A stretch of 12,044 nt of DNA from Deltaproteobacteria bacterium UBA2957 (GTDB lineage: Bacteria > Myxococcota_A > UBA796), in contig DEBL01000284.1 in NCBI GenBank assembly GCA_002348535.1, positions 1 to 12,044 of the forward strand, given 5' to 3'. The position numbers were made by a program, and so were the translations under genes. Of this stretch, positions 1-7,246 are shown one piece after another. Position 1 is the stretch's first letter; each line of letters begins with the position of its first letter. A model generated the notes under the pieces. The model did not search any database, was not told the origin of the DNA, and worked only from the letters and a program-made list of their open reading frames with translations.

Positions 1-1342
1 ATTCCATTTCGAGCCCAAAGGGCCGCACCGCCGAGGCCAGGCCGACTCGACTGGATGGCGGCCCACACACGACCGCAGTGAAGTGCATCGGATCGAACCA
101 CGTCGCAGCGGCTGCATTGACGGATTCAGAAGGCACGGCATGAATGCGAGACACAATGGTGTGCCACTCGTCGCTGGGGAGGCCATGCAGCCATGACGCC
201 ACCGCTAGCCCCCCCACACCCGTAAGACCGCTGGCTTGTTGGGGAAAAGCGCCCATCAAAATACGCTTTGCGCTTGTGATCTCAGCCTCGCCCAAGGGTT
301 CAGCAGACGCATCGTGCAGCTCAGTCAACAGCGCTGCAAGGCCGGCAGCCGCATTGTCTGGCGCCACCCCCATCACCGCTGTAATGTCACCCGCGTGCAC
401 GCCACAGTCGAGCGTGGAGTACACACCATAGGTGAGTGACCGGTCATCTCTGAGTCGTCGAAACAGGCGCGAACTCGCGCTGCCTCCGATGGCCTGATTG
501 GCCACGCGAAGCGCCGCGTGGTCGGGATGATTGCGCGGTATGGCGAGGCCTCCCACACCCACCGTTGCCTGCTCAGCCGTGGGGTGTTCCACAAACAACA
601 AGCGACGCGGCGGGCTCTGCGGTGCTGGCACAGCGACCGGCACACTCGTCTCCACAACCGGAATGTTGGCGTACCGCTCCGCAAGCGTGTGCAGCACCCG
701 ATCCGGATCCACATCGCCCACCACCAAGATGAGCCCCCGTTGGGGTGCAGCGATGGATCGATGAAGGTCCACGAGATCCGCACGCGATGTCGCGGCGAGT
801 CCAGAAGCGGTTGTTGCAGGGGCCCCGTATGGGTGGGCTCCATACACACCGTGACCCAGCATCATCTCGACGATGGCATCGGTTCGATTGCAGGCGTGTC
901 GGTGAAGCTCACGACTGCGTATTTTCTCTCCTGCAAGTGCGAGATCCGAAAGACCGGGTTTGAGCGCAACGTGTTCCGTTAGGTCGACAATGGGCCAGAC
1001 GTGCTGCGCGAGGCCGCCGATGCTGACCACGGACGTATCGATGGTCACTCCGCCACTCATTCGAGCCCCCATCCGGTCCAGCGCCGCGGTGAACGGACGG
1101 GCCCCAAGCCTTTCGGTGCCGTGCCGCATGACACGCTGGAGCAATAGGCCCGACCCAATCCGGCCGGGGTCTTGTGCAATCCGACCCGCACCGAATGCCC
1201 AGCGAACCTGAACGATGGGCAGCGTGTCCATGCGGACGACCGCAACGCGGAGCCCATTGGAGAGGTCCTGCACCGCGGGGGTTGGCACGTTCCACGCCCT
1301 CGGCGCTGTACCTTCCGGCGGAGATGTGGGAAACCGTATCAT
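1..1342 (-). CDS. M16B peptidase-like protein, non-catalytic partner subunit (3' end cut by window edge)
   Basis: Reading the minus strand from an ATG at 1342-1340 gives 447 residues with no stop before the window edge; that is near full M16B length, so few residues can be missing. The N-terminus (NGLRVAV, then a beta strand and GSGLLLQRVMRHG) aligns with the M16 N-terminal domain. Where the active subunit has HLVEH this protein has LLLQR (about 66-70), so it cannot bind zinc. The C-terminal half keeps the family motif SSRLFRRLRDDRSLTYGV with an Arg/Tyr pair (about R298 and Y305), used for substrate binding in M16 enzymes. The start overlaps the upstream gene's stop as ATGA (1339-1342), indicating translational coupling. 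There is no signal peptide, so it is probably cytoplasmic. The family assignment is firm; acting as partner of the upstream gene is inferred. Confidence 0.88.
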   Translation of the reverse strand, partial: MIRFPTSPPEGTAPRAWNVPTPAVQDLSNGLRVAVVRMDTLPIVQVRWAFGAGRIAQDPGRIGSGLLLQRVMRHGTERLGARPFTAALDRMGARMSGGVTIDTSVVSIGGLAQHVWPIVDLTEHVALKPGLSDLALAGEKIRSRELHRHACNRTDAIVEMMLGHGVYGAHPYGAPATTASGLAATSRADLVDLHRSIAAPQRGLILVVGDVDPDRVLHTLAERYANIPVVETSVPVAVPAPQSPPRRLLFVEHPTAEQATVGVGGLAIPRNHPDHAALRVANQAIGGSASSRLFRRLRDDRSLTYGVYSTLDCGVHAGDITAVMGVAPDNAAAGLAALLTELHDASAEPLGEAEITSAKRILMGAFPQQASGLTGVGGLAVASWLHGLPSDEWHTIVSRIHAVPSESVNAAAATWFDPMHFTAVVCGPPSSRVGLASAVRPFGLEME

Positions 1343-2583
1343 GCGGGCACAACCTCAAGCGTCACACTCGCATTCGGATCAAAGTCTCTCGCAGCAACTC
1401 GCTGAATGGCCTCGGGCCCCACGCGTAGGATCCGCTCCACATACCGTTCTTCCCACAATGCATCGGAGTGGTAGAGCAGCGAGCGACCCAATGCATTCGC
1501 ACGGTGCACGATACTCTGGCGCCCGAACAAGCGCCCCGCACGCACCCGATTGTGGACGCGTTCCAATTCATCCTCCGACACCGGCTGTTTCACCAACCGC
1601 TCCAACTCGTCCGCATACAGCGCAGCCAACCGATCGGGGTCTCCGCCTTCCGGCATCATGCCGAAGAAGCTGAACAGACTCGGGCCTCGATGGGCTTCGT
1701 ACCCGCCCTGCACCTTGATTGCACAGCGCTCTTCCATGACCATTCGTTGATTCAGGCGACTGCTCGGCCCACGAAACAGCAGCGCTTCAATGACCTCATA
1801 AACATAGAAATCAGGGTCACCGTACGGCACAGCAGGATGATTCACAAAGAGCGCAGGCGCCGACGCCAAGGGGGCGCGAAGGGATTCCCGAGTGGGCACC
1901 ATGCGGCGAGCCTCTGAAAACGATGGACGGGTCGGCGTATCGGCCCGCGGGACAGCGCCAAAACACGTGTGCACCGCATCGATCGCTTCATCGGGCTCAA
2001 CATCGCCCACCATCGCCAGAACCGCATTGCTTGGGGCATACCATTGGGCGTGAAATTGCCTCGCATCGTCCGACTGCGCACACGCTACATCGTCTCGGTA
2101 GCCGATCACCGGATGCCCGTACCCAAAATCGTCGTATGACAACTCGCCAATCCGGACGAGCGCCTCGCCGTACGGACTGTTGTTGATCCGCTCAAGGCGC
2201 TCGTCCAGAACGGTGGCCCTCTGACGCTCAAACGCCGCCTCATCGAATCCGACCCCTCGCATGCGGTCGGCATCCATCCACAACCCCAAGGCGAACTGAT
2301 GGCTGGGCAACGAATGATAGTAGGTCGTTCGTTCGGCGCCAGTCATTCCGTTTACGGCTCCACCCCACCCCTGAATGCGATGGACGAACTCCCCGGGCGC
2401 CACATGCTCAGACCCTTGAAACATGAGATGCTCCACCAAGTGGGCCATCCCACTTGAGCCCGGCTTTTCCACGCGACTTCCCACATCGTAAATCAGCGAC
2501 ACCCCGACCAACGGGAGCGTGCTGTCGGGCTGAATCACAACCCGCAAGCCATTGGACAGCGTTGTCTGTTCGATGTTCACCAT
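1339..2583 (-). CDS. M16B family zinc metallopeptidase, catalytic subunit
   Basis: A 414-residue pitrilysin/insulinase-family peptidase of normal M16B length. The inverted zinc motif HLVEH lies at residues 48-52 (H48 and H52 ligands, E51 general base), followed 76 residues later by E128 in VLDERLER, the expected third ligand. The N-terminus (LSNGLRVVI, then VGSRVEKPGSSGMAHLVEH) is typical. In the C-terminal domain the region SSRLNQRMVMEERCAIKVQ has lost the usual Arg/Tyr pair; K290 sits about where Tyr should be, and the next gene's product keeps that pair. No signal peptide is visible, so it is probably cytoplasmic and degrades peptides. The ATG at 2583 has no convincing Shine-Dalgarno; GTG at 2580 is an alternative. 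It is divergent from the signalling operon with a gap of about 50 bp, and overlaps the next gene by 4 bases. Confidence 0.92.
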   Translation of the reverse strand: MVNIEQTTLSNGLRVVIQPDSTLPLVGVSLIYDVGSRVEKPGSSGMAHLVEHLMFQGSEHVAPGEFVHRIQGWGGAVNGMTGAERTTYYHSLPSHQFALGLWMDADRMRGVGFDEAAFERQRATVLDERLERINNSPYGEALVRIGELSYDDFGYGHPVIGYRDDVACAQSDDARQFHAQWYAPSNAVLAMVGDVEPDEAIDAVHTCFGAVPRADTPTRPSFSEARRMVPTRESLRAPLASAPALFVNHPAVPYGDPDFYVYEVIEALLFRGPSSRLNQRMVMEERCAIKVQGGYEAHRGPSLFSFFGMMPEGGDPDRLAALYADELERLVKQPVSEDELERVHNRVRAGRLFGRQSIVHRANALGRSLLYHSDALWEERYVERILRVGPEAIQRVAARDFDPNASVTLEVVPA

Positions 2584-2633
2584 GCGAATGCATGAGGGGT
2601 AACATCGTTTTTTCGAAGCGGTTACGGCGAGAC

Positions 2634-3227
2634 ATGATGGACCTTTGGTTGCCGACCCTGATGATGCTCTACTCGCCCGCAGCGGAAGCGGGAACAGTCA
2701 TCTTCGACACCGATACCGAGGCCACTGTAGAGCACGGCAACGCCACCATCGCCCGCGCATCGGGCCCGGGTGTCATCGTGCTTGGTGATTTTGCTGAAGG
2801 TTCAACCCGCATGGTCTTGACCCCGGCCAACCGACCGTCAATTCGCTTCTCATTCGACGTGCCGGAAACCCAGACCGTCACCGTTTCACTGCGGGATGGC
2901 CGCGTGAGCTCAACAGAGGCGGAATTGGTTCTTGAGGGACTCCCAGAGCCCCTTTTGGGATTCCGATCGGCCGACGGCGAAGCCTTTGCAGTGGTGCTGA
3001 ACGGGAATGATGTCCACACGCTGCGTACGGATTTGATGATCGAAAATCTGACGCCCGGCCGTCACGCGGTCGAGATTCGCTCTGCCGATCGCTTGACGAT
3101 CTGGGCACGCGGAACCGTGGACCTTATGGCCGGCGAAACCGTTGTGCTCGGCATCAGCAGCGGACGGATGGTGGTTGCCGACGGGTTGAGTACCGCGTGG
3201 CGCCCCGACGCAGGAGATGCACAGTGA
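2634..3227 (+). CDS. Secreted PEGA-like small protein, first gene of the two-component operon
   Basis: About 197 residues. The N-terminus (MMDLWLPTLMMLYSPAAEA, then G) looks like a signal peptide cut after AEA at about residue 19. The mature part is beta-rich. Residues about 117-173 (FAVVLNGND, ENLTPGRHAVEIRSADR, TVDLMAGETVVL) follow the PEGA-domain pattern of a short 'LNG' strand, 'PG.H.V.I' and a closing 'V.L.AGET.V.L' strand. PEGA domains are usually extracytoplasmic. The start is chosen at ATG 2634 with a weak GGCGAG upstream. An in-frame ATG at 2592 would add 14 residues rich in Arg/Lys, which suits a signal peptide n-region, but those codons (AGG, TTA, TTT) look unlike the rest. The stop TGA overlaps the kinase GTG, so the two are translated together. 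A sensory or accessory role for the kinase is inferred from that coupling only. Confidence 0.72.
   Translation: MMDLWLPTLMMLYSPAAEAGTVIFDTDTEATVEHGNATIARASGPGVIVLGDFAEGSTRMVLTPANRPSIRFSFDVPETQTVTVSLRDGRVSSTEAELVLEGLPEPLLGFRSADGEAFAVVLNGNDVHTLRTDLMIENLTPGRHAVEIRSADRLTIWARGTVDLMAGETVVLGISSGRMVVADGLSTAWRPDAGDAQ
3212..3216 (+). promoter_or_regulatory. Shine-Dalgarno AGGAG deciding the kinase start
   Basis: AGGAG lies 7 bases before GTG 3224. It favours this GTG over an in-frame GTG at 3197, which would lie deeper inside the upstream gene. The site is within the last codons of the PEGA-like gene, as expected for coupled translation. Confidence 0.75.
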
Positions 3228-5029
3228 AGCTCGGCACCCGAAGCATTCGTGTCCGCATCCTTGCAGCCTTCGTGTTGGCCCTCGCCTCATTCGGAACCAC
3301 TGTGGCCTACGGTTTGGTCCAACTGCGCACCATTGGTGCAGAGCTGGATGCGGTCAATGCAGGGTTCCTTCCCATGTCGAAAATCGGGGTCGAACTCACA
3401 TCCTTGGTGGCCCAACTCGACCGAGACCACGACCGTTTTGCACGCTCCGGCCCCCAAACCACCATTGCGCGACGGACCAATGCGGCGCTGTATCGCCAAA
3501 GCATTCAGGACACGATCAGTCGCGGACGCACGGCAGCCGCGGAGGCCAACCAACGCCTGACTCACCGGGAAGACCTCGCAACCCTTGCGCGCATCGAAAG
3601 CGTGTTCGACGAACTCGAATCCCAGACCGTTGGCTACGAAACAGCGGTCACCAGCCCCCTCTTGGATCCCGATGGAGAGGAATCGGGACGGGCAGAACTG
3701 CTTGCCGACCTCGACCGCCAGCGTCAGGTCCTCGCGAGTGGCGCATCGCTGGTGCAAGCACTCGTTGACGGGCAAGTCACCCAGGTCAGTCGCCGCGCCG
3801 CCGCGGCGCAGAACACGGCGGTGGTGGTTACCGGTTCACTCGGCACCCTCACGTTGCTGCTGGCGGCCGCCCTTGCGGGTCTTGCACTGGTCTCACTGCG
3901 GCCGATTGGCCAGCTCATCGAGCAGGTTCAGCGGGTGGCCGCTGGAGACCTAACCGGCCGAATTAATCTTAAAAGCAAGGATGAGATGGGGTTGCTTGCC
4001 AGCGAGTTCAATGTGATGTCCGCCGCCGTCGCTGACCGGGATCGAACCCTCAAGGAGCGGGCGGCCACCCTCGACGGACTGCAAGCACGTCTGCGTCAGG
4101 TACTGGATACGATCACAGCGGGCCTTGTCGTAATCGAGCATGAACAAATTGCGGTCACCAATCCGGCCGCCGAGACCCTGTGGGGCGTTGCGACCGGAGA
4201 TTCCCTTCCGAGCTGGATGCAGGAAGTTCGGCACGGTCACGATGACGGCCTGCTCATTGGAAACCGCCGTTTCACCCTTGTCTGCGTTCCCTTCGGCGAA
4301 ACGGGTACCCTGATTGTCGGAGAAGACGTGACCGAGCGCTATGCCGTTCGAGAACGTCTCATGCGGAGCGAGCGCCTCGCAGTCGTGGGGCGGATGCTGG
4401 CTCAAATCACCCACGAAGTACGCAACCCACTCAACGCCATGAGCCTGAACGCGGAACTGCTCAACGATGAAGTGGACGGACCAGAAGCCCACGCCATGCT
4501 CCAGACCATCACCGATGAAATTCGCAGGCTTGAAGCACTCACGGGCCGCTACCTCCACCTGTCGCGGCCACGCGTTCCTCAACTCTCAACGGTGGATCCC
4601 GACCGCATGATCGCTGAACTCATCCGAACGGAAGGTCCTGCCCTTGACCAAGCGGGGGTCACCGTTCAGTTTACCGCCCAGACCATCGGCCCCGTTTCTC
4701 TTGACGCGGACGCAGTGTCTCGAGCCGTTCGCAATCTTGTACGAAATGCATCCGAGGCTGGGGCGACAACGGTGGGATTGGACCTCGCCTGCACAGACAC
4801 CCAACTCACCCTCGAGGTCACCGACAACGGTCCCGGCTTGACCGAGGCCCAATATCAACGCGCTTTCGACCCCTTCTTCACAACCAAGGCGCGGGGAACC
4901 GGGTTGGGGCTCGCCATCAGTCGCCAAGAAATCGAAGAAGTGTCGGGTCGACTCGAATTTGACCCCACGCACCAAGAGGGTGCGCGTTTCGTACTCACGC
5001 TTCCGCTTGACGAATCCGCCGCATCATGA
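3224..5029 (+). CDS. NtrB-like membrane sensor histidine kinase (periplasmic sensor, HAMP, PAS, HisKA, HATPase)
   Basis: A 601-residue kinase starting at GTG 3224. Order: TM1 about 9-31; a largely helical periplasmic domain about 32-195 that looks like a four-helix-bundle sensor; TM2 about 198-224; HAMP about 226-278 (RPIGQLIEQVQRVAAGDL); a compact PAS domain about 294-385; HisKA with the H-box AQITHEVRNPLNAM, phospho-acceptor H397; and HATPase with the N-box RNLVRNASEAG (N508), G1 DNGPG (534-538), F-box FDPFFTTK and G2 GTGLGLA (558-564). All catalytic motifs are intact. The HEVRNPLN H-box and HAMP-PAS layout are typical of kinases paired with NtrC-type regulators, and one follows directly. 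The GTGA overlap (3224-3227) couples it to the PEGA-like gene. The signal sensed cannot be read from the sequence. Confidence 0.95.
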   Translation: MKLGTRSIRVRILAAFVLALASFGTTVAYGLVQLRTIGAELDAVNAGFLPMSKIGVELTSLVAQLDRDHDRFARSGPQTTIARRTNAALYRQSIQDTISRGRTAAAEANQRLTHREDLATLARIESVFDELESQTVGYETAVTSPLLDPDGEESGRAELLADLDRQRQVLASGASLVQALVDGQVTQVSRRAAAAQNTAVVVTGSLGTLTLLLAAALAGLALVSLRPIGQLIEQVQRVAAGDLTGRINLKSKDEMGLLASEFNVMSAAVADRDRTLKERAATLDGLQARLRQVLDTITAGLVVIEHEQIAVTNPAAETLWGVATGDSLPSWMQEVRHGHDDGLLIGNRRFTLVCVPFGETGTLIVGEDVTERYAVRERLMRSERLAVVGRMLAQITHEVRNPLNAMSLNAELLNDEVDGPEAHAMLQTITDEIRRLEALTGRYLHLSRPRVPQLSTVDPDRMIAELIRTEGPALDQAGVTVQFTAQTIGPVSLDADAVSRAVRNLVRNASEAGATTVGLDLACTDTQLTLEVTDNGPGLTEAQYQRAFDPFFTTKARGTGLGLAISRQEIEEVSGRLEFDPTHQEGARFVLTLPLDESAAS

Positions 5030-5057
5030 CATTTTGTCATTCATGACATTTTGTCTC
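5026..5057 (+). repeat. Two tandem copies of a 15-bp palindrome, probable operator
   Basis: Copy 1 (5026-5040) is ATGACATTTTGTCAT, a perfect inverted repeat ATGACA-TTT-TGTCAT. Copy 2 (5043-5057) is ATGACATTTTGTCTC, identical in the first 13 bases. The centres are 17 bp apart. Copy 1 contains the kinase stop TGA and copy 2 ends just before the regulator's Shine-Dalgarno. Tandem dyads suit dimer binding sites of a regulator; the downstream NtrC-family protein is the obvious candidate. A TTGACG at 5007-5012 followed 17 bp later by CATTTT could be a poor promoter overlapping copy 1. The repeat is plain in the sequence; the operator role is inferred. Confidence 0.65.
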
Positions 5058-5058
5058 T

Positions 5059-5062
5059 GGAG
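5059..5062 (+). promoter_or_regulatory. Shine-Dalgarno GGAG deciding the regulator start
   Basis: GGAG lies 5 bases before ATG 5068. An in-frame GTG at 5062 would add two residues (MS) but overlaps this site and has no good ribosome-binding site of its own, so ATG 5068 is preferred. Confidence 0.7.
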
Positions 5063-5067
5063 TGAGT

Positions 5068-6411
5068 ATGAAGCCGTGCGTGCTGGTCGTCGACGATGAA
5101 GAAGCCAACCGTTTGACCCTTGAGCGAATCCTTGTGCGGGAAGATCTCACCGTGATTCACGCCCCTGACGGTCGCGCCGCACTGGCTCAAATCCGCGAAC
5201 ATCGACCCGACCTCGTGCTGACTGACCTGATGATGCCGGGTCTCGACGGCATGGGACTGCTGAAGGCCGCCCGTGAGCTCGATGGTGACCTCGAAGTGAT
5301 CATGATGACCGCCTATGGCACAGTGGAGACGGCCGTCGAAGCGATGAAGCTGGGGGCGAGTGATTTCATCACGAAGCCTCTTCGACGCTCTGAGATTGTC
5401 CGCGCGACCCACAAGTCGATTGAACGGCGCCGCTTGATCCATGAAAATCGGTCACTGCGGGATCAACTCAAGCCAGCCAGCACTCTAATTGGGCACGATC
5501 CCGCGATGGTGTCGCTGCTTGAGGAGGCCCGTCAGGTGGCCGACTCTCACGCCACCATCTTGATTACGGGCGAGAGCGGAACCGGGAAGGGTGTTCTCGC
5601 TCGTTGGCTTCACCGCCATTCCCCCCGGTCGACGCAAGACCTCGTCGAGATCAACTGCTCTGCGCTGCCGGACAACCTGTTGGAGAGCGAACTGTTTGGG
5701 TACGAAGCGGGCGCATTCACCGATGCAAAAGGACGAAAGCAAGGTCGCTTCGACTTGGCCGATCGGGGCACACTGTTCCTCGATGAGATCACAGAGTTGC
5801 CCATTGGGGTGCAATCCAAACTGCTTCGCGTGCTTCAAGATGGAACCTACGAACGGTTGGGCGGAACCCAGACTCTAAAAGCCGATGCTCGACTGATCGC
5901 AGCCACCAACCGCGACCCCGCGGATGCTGTGGCCAGCGGTATGCTGCGCGAAGACCTGTACTACCGGCTGAATGTCATCCAGTTGCGCATCCCCCCGCTG
6001 CGCGAGCATCGGCAGGACATCCCGCTGTTGGCCCGTCACTTTGTAGACCGATTTGCCGTTCGCCACAATCGTGCCGTCGCGACGCTCAGCGAAAAAGCGA
6101 TCGCCGCCCTTGAAGCCTTCCACTGGCCGGGCAATGTGCGGCAACTCGAAAACACCATCGAACGCGCGGTCGTGTTGTGCAAATCGGATGCGGTTGACCT
6201 CACCGATCTGCCACCCGAAGTGGCCAAGTCATCGGCGGCTCCCGATCGGCTGAGCTTTGCCGTGGGTACACCCCTGAAAGCCATGGAGCGGCGCATGATC
6301 GAAGCCACCATTCAGAAGTGCAATGGCGACCGGCAAAAGACTGCAGTGCTGCTGGGCACCACCGTCCGAACGCTGTATCGACGGGAAGCCGAGTGGCGAT
6401 CAGAGGGCTGA
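5068..6411 (+). CDS. NtrC-family sigma-54-dependent response regulator (REC, AAA+, Fis-type HTH)
   Basis: 447 residues with the complete three-domain plan. Receiver about 3-120: acidic pair D9/D10, phospho-acceptor D53 in LVLTDLMMP, T81 and K103 (ITKP). AAA+ domain about 138-370: Walker A GESGTGKG (168-175), sigma-54 contact loop GAFTDA (215-220), Walker B GTLFLDE (234-240), and REDLYYRL (294-301) carrying the arginine region. Fis-like helix-turn-helix about 404-443 (DRQKTAVLLGTTVRTLYRRE). Phosphorylation by the upstream kinase should drive oligomerisation and ATP-dependent opening of sigma-54 promoters. The GAFTGA loop reads GAFTDA, a variant I believe occurs in other members. It lies 38 bp after the kinase, behind the tandem palindromes, and ends 1 bp from the convergent Lgt gene. 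Target genes cannot be named from this window. Confidence 0.95.
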   Translation: MKPCVLVVDDEEANRLTLERILVREDLTVIHAPDGRAALAQIREHRPDLVLTDLMMPGLDGMGLLKAARELDGDLEVIMMTAYGTVETAVEAMKLGASDFITKPLRRSEIVRATHKSIERRRLIHENRSLRDQLKPASTLIGHDPAMVSLLEEARQVADSHATILITGESGTGKGVLARWLHRHSPRSTQDLVEINCSALPDNLLESELFGYEAGAFTDAKGRKQGRFDLADRGTLFLDEITELPIGVQSKLLRVLQDGTYERLGGTQTLKADARLIAATNRDPADAVASGMLREDLYYRLNVIQLRIPPLREHRQDIPLLARHFVDRFAVRHNRAVATLSEKAIAALEAFHWPGNVRQLENTIERAVVLCKSDAVDLTDLPPEVAKSSAAPDRLSFAVGTPLKAMERRMIEATIQKCNGDRQKTAVLLGTTVRTLYRREAEWRSEG

Positions 6412-6412
6412 G

Positions 6413-7192
6413 TCACTCCTCGTGCTGCGGAGGAATGGAGTTCCGTCGGACCAAAGTCACCCCCACCACCATCAGGACAATCATGACATATTGGGCGAAG
6501 GTGAGCCCCGCCCAACGAATGTCGGCCCCCTCCAAGTCGGTGTTTCGGAGGAAGTCCATGAGGAAGCGGATGGGTGCATAGGTCGCGCAGAACAACCCCA
6601 AAAAAAAGCCGGGCCGGACAGGCTTGTTGCGCCATGCGTAGAACAACGCCGCAATTCCGGCCGTCCAGATGGCTTCATAGAGCCCGAGGTCGTGTCGGGA
6701 ACCACCCGGAAATTGTACCGCGAGAAAAAAGTCCGACGCGCGGCCAATGTGGTCATGGGCCGTGAAGCATCCGAGGCGACCAAAGACCCACGCAAAGGGG
6801 AAGCCGTACATGATCGTATCGGCGTGCACCCAGTAGTCCCGCTTGCGAACGAAGCGAAAGAACACAACACTGCCCAGCACTGCGCCGATAAATCCACCCG
6901 TCGACGAGAAGCCAGCCCACACACGGAGCAGCGCCATGATGCCGTCCGTCTCCAGCTGATGCGGGTTGTAGGCCACCACATGAACGACATGGCCAATCAC
7001 AAATCCCATGGCCACGGTGACCACCGATCCATCCACGATGTCCCGAACATCGAGGCCGAGCCGAATGGCGCGCGCTCGGGTGATCTCAAGGCCCACGATA
7101 AAGCCAAACAAAACGAGTGCGGTCCAAGAGTCCAATACAATGGGACCCCACTCAAATATCGGTATCTGGAAATACGGGATCAACGCTTTCAT
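6413..7192 (-). CDS. lgt: Prolipoprotein diacylglyceryl transferase (Lgt) family membrane protein, variant
   Basis: 259 residues from ATG 7192, with several hydrophobic segments spread along its length. An in-frame TTG at 7207 would add five residues, but ATG is preferred. Lgt hallmarks: the signature GRLGCFTAHDHIGR (138-151), matching the family GR-x-G-x-F motif; HDLGLYEA (167-174), like HPxQLYEA; and APIRFLMDFLRNTD (206-219), like the RF..EF.R segment with the essential Arg (R209). Lgt moves diacylglycerol from phosphatidylglycerol to the lipobox Cys in the inner membrane. Oddities: the catalytic 'HGG' region reads FSSTGGFIG, with Thr (T98) where E. coli has the essential His, and the signature Asn is Cys. 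It may therefore be a divergent Lgt or a paralogue with another acceptor. It converges on the response regulator and is divergent from the SRPBCC gene. Confidence 0.82.
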   Translation of the reverse strand: MKALIPYFQIPIFEWGPIVLDSWTALVLFGFIVGLEITRARAIRLGLDVRDIVDGSVVTVAMGFVIGHVVHVVAYNPHQLETDGIMALLRVWAGFSSTGGFIGAVLGSVVFFRFVRKRDYWVHADTIMYGFPFAWVFGRLGCFTAHDHIGRASDFFLAVQFPGGSRHDLGLYEAIWTAGIAALFYAWRNKPVRPGFFLGLFCATYAPIRFLMDFLRNTDLEGADIRWAGLTFAQYVMIVLMVVGVTLVRRNSIPPQHEE

Positions 7193-7199
7193 GCGATGG

Positions 7200-7232
7200 C
7201 CTAACAAGCCTTGGGCCGCATGTTAGGTTTTT
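7200..7232 (+). terminator. Hairpin with T-run in the lgt/SRPBCC divergent spacer (terminator- or attenuator-like)
   Basis: CCTAACA (7200-7206) pairs with TGTTAGG (7221-7227), followed at once by TTTTT (7228-7232). The 14-base loop contains a further small stem GCC-TTG-GGC. On the plus strand this has the shape of an intrinsic terminator, yet it sits upstream of a gene start (7247), just before its Shine-Dalgarno. It could stop antisense read-through from the regulator operon across lgt, or act as a leader attenuator. On the minus strand the same hairpin lies in the lgt leader. The structure is visible; the function is inferred. Confidence 0.45.
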
Positions 7233-7246
7233 GATGCGGAGGAGCC

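Noticed and set aside
1339..1342. Possible frameshift splitting one double-length M16 protein into two
   Set aside because: Each half is itself a full two-domain M16B protein with its own N-terminal NGLRV segment, and the ATGA junction is a normal coupled start, so these are two genes.
373..1358. Several minus-strand and plus-strand frames of 60-160 codons in the first 1.3 kb
   Set aside because: A single minus-strand frame from 1342 to the left edge encodes a full M16 protein without interruption; the others are shadows of it.
6416..6434. Small stem TCCTC/GAGGA at the convergent end of the regulator and lgt genes
   Set aside because: Only five pairs, no T-run, and inside the last codons of lgt; not enough for a terminator call.
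6323..7204. Plus-strand open frame of 293 codons
   Set aside because: It is opposite the Lgt-family gene and the end of the regulator; its translation is low in hydrophobics, rich in His/Arg/Glu and unlike any family.
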